From Robertkochia flava (lineage in GTDB: Bacteria > Bacteroidota > Bacteroidia > Flavobacteriales > Flavobacteriaceae): a stretch of DNA of 64,000 bases. The notes beneath the pieces are model-generated. The model was not told the DNA's origin, made no database searches, and was given only the letters and a program-made list of their open reading frames with translations. Positions 61,595-64,000 of this stretch are shown piece by piece. A program made the position numbers and the translations under genes. Location: contig NZ_JAINZT010000006.1 in NCBI RefSeq assembly GCF_020166515.1, positions 310,001 to 374,000 of the forward strand. Direction: 5' to 3'. Numbering within the stretch: the first letter of the stretch is position 1; every line of letters begins with the position of its first letter.

Positions 61595-63601
61595 TTATCC
61601 CGTACTAACCTTTTCCTCCTGATCCCGTTCCGGGGCATTAACTTTAACCTCTTTAACATAATACATCTTAAGCATCCCCTTGTTTTTAACTTCCACCTCT
61701 CCTCTGTACGTACATTTAAACTGATCCCGTACCAGCGCATAAGTGGTTTCAGAAATATTGATCCGGCCGGGAGCCGAACTTGACTCCATCCTGCTGGCTA
61801 CATTAACGGTATCGCCCCAAATGTCGTAGGCAAATTTCTTGGTACCAACCACTCCCGCTATCACCGGACCGGTATGAATACCGATCCGAATATCAAACCC
61901 GGGAAATCCATCTTCAGGATCCTTTCGCACTTTTTCAACAAATTCCAAAATTTCCAGTGCTGCCATGATCATTTTCCGGGGATGCTCTTCGGTTGGAAAG
62001 GGTAAGCCCCCTGCACACATATAGGCATCACCAATGGTTTTTATCTTTTCCAGACCGTACTTTTCTATGATGGCGTCAAATTTGGAGAAAAAGTGATCTA
62101 CATTTTTAACCAATTCTTCCGGGCTCATAGTTTCCGAGGTTTTGGTAAATCCCACAAAGTCTGTAAACATCACGGTGACCGATTCAAACCGTTTTGCCTC
62201 TACTCTTCCCTTTTGCTTGAGCTCCTGGGCAGTTTCCTCCGGAAGGATATTGAGCAACAGGTTGTCTGAGCGTTCCTTCTCTTCGTTAATCAGGTTATTG
62301 GCGCGTTTAATGAACTTATACCGATTGAACATACCAAGTGCAAGCATTAGCAGCAAGACCGCTACTGCCACCGTGGCCAGGGTCACACTTTTCTGACGTT
62401 TTTGCTGTAGTTCGGTAATCTCCGTCTCCCGTTCCAGCAGCTCTATTTTGCTTTCCTTCTTTTCGAGGTCAAAATTTAACTGGGCATACCGGATCTTATC
62501 ATTCGCTTTGATGTTAAAAATAGAATCCTTGAACCGGAGGTAGTTTTTATGGCTTTCCAGGGCCTTATCGTATTGCCCGAGGTATTCATAAGCCTTAAAG
62601 AGCTCGAAGTATACATCCCTTTCCGATTGAACCAGATCAGCGGCATCGCTGATCATCAATGCCTCCTGAAGGTAATCCAGGCCCCTGTTCGAGTTGGCCG
62701 TTTTAATGTAGGTACTGCCTAATTTACTGAGTCCCTCCACCAATTCCCTGTCTGACCTCCATTGCTTTGCTGACTCTATAGACTTTAAATAAAATTCCCT
62801 GGCCTTATCCATATTACCAAGACCTTCATAGGCCTCCCCCACACTAAGGAGCGTTTCTGCATAAAAGTTTGTTCCTTCATCAAGCGGCAACAACTTCTCA
62901 TACTGCTCCAGGGCTGCCTCGTAATTTTCATTGATCAGATTATATTCTGCCATCCCGGCATCATAGACGATTTGTAATTCCTCCATACCCTTAAATCCGG
63001 CATCCAGATATTCCCTGCTCCTTTTATAATACTCCATAGCCCTCTCGGGCTCCCCCATAAAGTTTCCATATACAGCTCCCAGGTTAAGCAGTACACTCAC
63101 GATACGAGTGGTATCCTTTCGCGCTTCGGCTTTGCGCAGTGCAGGTATTAAATAATCGATCGCAACGGGATCTCCTTCATTCAGAAACAACACTCCCAGA
63201 TTGGATTCCAGGTTGGCAATCCCCAGCGTGTTACCCAGGCGTTTGTAAATCTCCAGGGATTCCAGGGTATAGCGGATGGCATCGTACATGTTGGATTGAT
63301 TACCATAACTTATCCCCTGGAATTTCAGGGCCTCGGCCTCCCCACTGAGGTATCCGGCATTCCTGGCCAGGTCAATCGCTTCCTGAAGGGTATTGTGTGC
63401 TTTATCAAATTCCCCGGAATTCGTATAAAAAGACCCCAGGGCGTTTAAAGCATCCACCTTTAAACTATCGTTTTTAGCAGATGCCACCGCTTCCGCAAGA
63501 TCCTTTTCATCAGATTCCTGACCGTAAGAGTTTATGGGAAGGTGTAGCCCGGTCAGGCCAAGGAGAATCACGAATAGTACATAATAAAGGGCTTTCTTCA
63601 T
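61595..63601 (-). CDS. TPR-containing membrane class III nucleotidyl cyclase
   Basis: 668-residue sensor cyclase. Signal peptide (1-27), about seven TPR-like repeats in the periplasmic part (40-370, with NALGSFYTNSGEFDKAHNTLQEA and similar), a coiled coil (375-403), one membrane helix (405-424), a linker with LLNILPEE, and the cyclase domain (470-650). Active site: Asp481 and Asp525 bind metals, Lys521 and Asp593 are the adenine-reading pair as in ordinary adenylate cyclases, and Asn600 and Arg604 stabilise the transition state. cAMP is the most likely product. First gene of a cluster with a Pycsar-type effector and an HD hydrolase; it starts 8 bases after a T9SS cargo gene. Confidence 0.93.
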   Translation of the reverse strand: MKKALYYVLFVILLGLTGLHLPINSYGQESDEKDLAEAVASAKNDSLKVDALNALGSFYTNSGEFDKAHNTLQEAIDLARNAGYLSGEAEALKFQGISYGNQSNMYDAIRYTLESLEIYKRLGNTLGIANLESNLGVLFLNEGDPVAIDYLIPALRKAEARKDTTRIVSVLLNLGAVYGNFMGEPERAMEYYKRSREYLDAGFKGMEELQIVYDAGMAEYNLINENYEAALEQYEKLLPLDEGTNFYAETLLSVGEAYEGLGNMDKAREFYLKSIESAKQWRSDRELVEGLSKLGSTYIKTANSNRGLDYLQEALMISDAADLVQSERDVYFELFKAYEYLGQYDKALESHKNYLRFKDSIFNIKANDKIRYAQLNFDLEKKESKIELLERETEITELQQKRQKSVTLATVAVAVLLLMLALGMFNRYKFIKRANNLINEEKERSDNLLLNILPEETAQELKQKGRVEAKRFESVTVMFTDFVGFTKTSETMSPEELVKNVDHFFSKFDAIIEKYGLEKIKTIGDAYMCAGGLPFPTEEHPRKMIMAALEILEFVEKVRKDPEDGFPGFDIRIGIHTGPVIAGVVGTKKFAYDIWGDTVNVASRMESSSAPGRINISETTYALVRDQFKCTYRGEVEVKNKGMLKMYYVKEVKVNAPERDQEEKVSTG

Positions 63602-63609
63602 AAGATTAT

Positions 63610-64000
63610 TTATTGTTTGACAACCTTAATTACCTTCTCCTCCAGGGTAGTTACCACCTTAAGCATATAGATCCCCGCAGAAAGGTCATCGGTAACGATA
63701 CGTTGCTGCACCCCTGTACCACTCTCTCCGGTGATACGTTCATAGATGACCCTTCCCATAATATCATACAGCTGAAGGGTACGAACAGCGCCCTGGCCGG
63801 GATGGATGATCAGCGCTTCAGCTACGGGATTGGGATAGGCCGTGATCGCGGTTACCGGAGAAAGGGAGAACTCCGACACCCCCTGGGTACCGGCAGTTAT
63901 GGTCGCGTCCTTTAGGCTAAGGGATGTAGTAATGGTTTCGATATCTTTTGCTGAGCATTTTTTACTGTCCAGGGTAGACTCCGATCCTGTTGAAGAAGGA
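63610..64000 (-). CDS. T9SS cargo protein, C-terminal sorting domain (partial)
   Basis: The end of a larger protein whose N-terminus lies beyond base 64000; the frame stays open to the window edge. The last 75 residues are a type A type IX secretion sorting domain: AYPNPVAEALIIHPG, LQLYDIMGRVIYE, LSAGIYMLKVV, and a final EEKVIKVVKQ with Lys-rich end. The preceding stretch is Ser/Thr/Lys-rich (SESTLDSKKCSAKDIETITTS). It would be exported and attached to the cell surface. It ends only 8 bases before the cyclase gene, so they may share a transcript. Confidence 0.9.
   Translation of the reverse strand, partial: PSSTGSESTLDSKKCSAKDIETITTSLSLKDATITAGTQGVSEFSLSPVTAITAYPNPVAEALIIHPGQGAVRTLQLYDIMGRVIYERITGESGTGVQQRIVTDDLSAGIYMLKVVTTLEEKVIKVVKQ

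Overview
The window looks like chromosomal DNA of a marine member of the Flavobacteriaceae (Bacteroidota). The evidence is the run of typical flavobacterial genes (DUF6090, DUF2007, DUF2059, YbiT-type ABC-F, beta-helix and TPR lipoproteins), a type IX secretion C-terminal sorting domain, many short lipoprotein signals, A-rich leaders without clear Shine-Dalgarno sequences, occasional promoter -7 elements of the TAnnTTTG type, and a YtxJ-like protein that points to bacillithiol. The genus is not determined. I see no integrase, transposase, prophage gene, CRISPR array, tRNA or rRNA. One structural RNA is clear: the small bacterial SRP RNA at about 19206-19301, minus strand.

Layout. 1-8200: the 5' part of a UvrD/PcrA helicase, a DsrE-like secreted protein, an M20 amidohydrolase broken by an in-frame TAA, and an operon of an M1 aminopeptidase with two tandem patatin-like lipases. 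8300-29300: mostly housekeeping genes (recG, pheT, ABC-F, fsa, SRP RNA, glyA, fumarylacetoacetase) among lipoproteins and small conserved genes. 29400-39800: a ferredoxin-cyclase-globin fusion protein, a cupin, GNAT, methyltransferase, YtxJ, clpB and a tetR-deoC pair. 39800-50000: an MFS transporter, then a minus-strand alpha-glucan operon (glgE, maltokinase, glgB, GH31) ending in an M48 lipoprotein and a terminator. 50000-58000: an alpha/beta hydrolase, a duplicated-domain secreted protein, a collagen-like lipoprotein, two overlapping msrB genes, dnaK, and a divergent Lrp/gamma-lyase pair. 58200-64000: DUF6090, a Dph6-like ATP-pyrophosphatase, aroQ, then a minus-strand cluster of HD hydrolase, Pycsar-type membrane effector, TPR-class III cyclase and a T9SS cargo protein cut by the window edge.

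The two most interesting loci both concern cyclic nucleotides. The first (29438-30754) is one polypeptide joining a [2Fe-2S] ferredoxin domain, a class III nucleotidyl cyclase catalytic domain and a haemoglobin domain that keeps its haem residues. This would be a redox- and gas-sensing cyclase. The second (60367-63601) is a compact operon of a periplasmic-TPR membrane cyclase, a PycTM-like (DUF5706) membrane effector and an HD phosphohydrolase. It has the parts of a signal generator, receptor and eraser. It resembles Pycsar anti-phage systems, but its cyclase has the adenine-recognition residues of ordinary adenylate cyclases.

The alpha-glucan operon encodes the last steps of the GlgE route (maltose to maltose-1-phosphate, alpha-1,4 elongation, branching) without trehalose synthase beside it or fused to maltokinase. 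Oxidative-damage functions (two MsrB, YtxJ, the globin-cyclase) and protein quality control (ClpB, DnaK, several peptidases) recur, but the sequence does not show that they are co-regulated.
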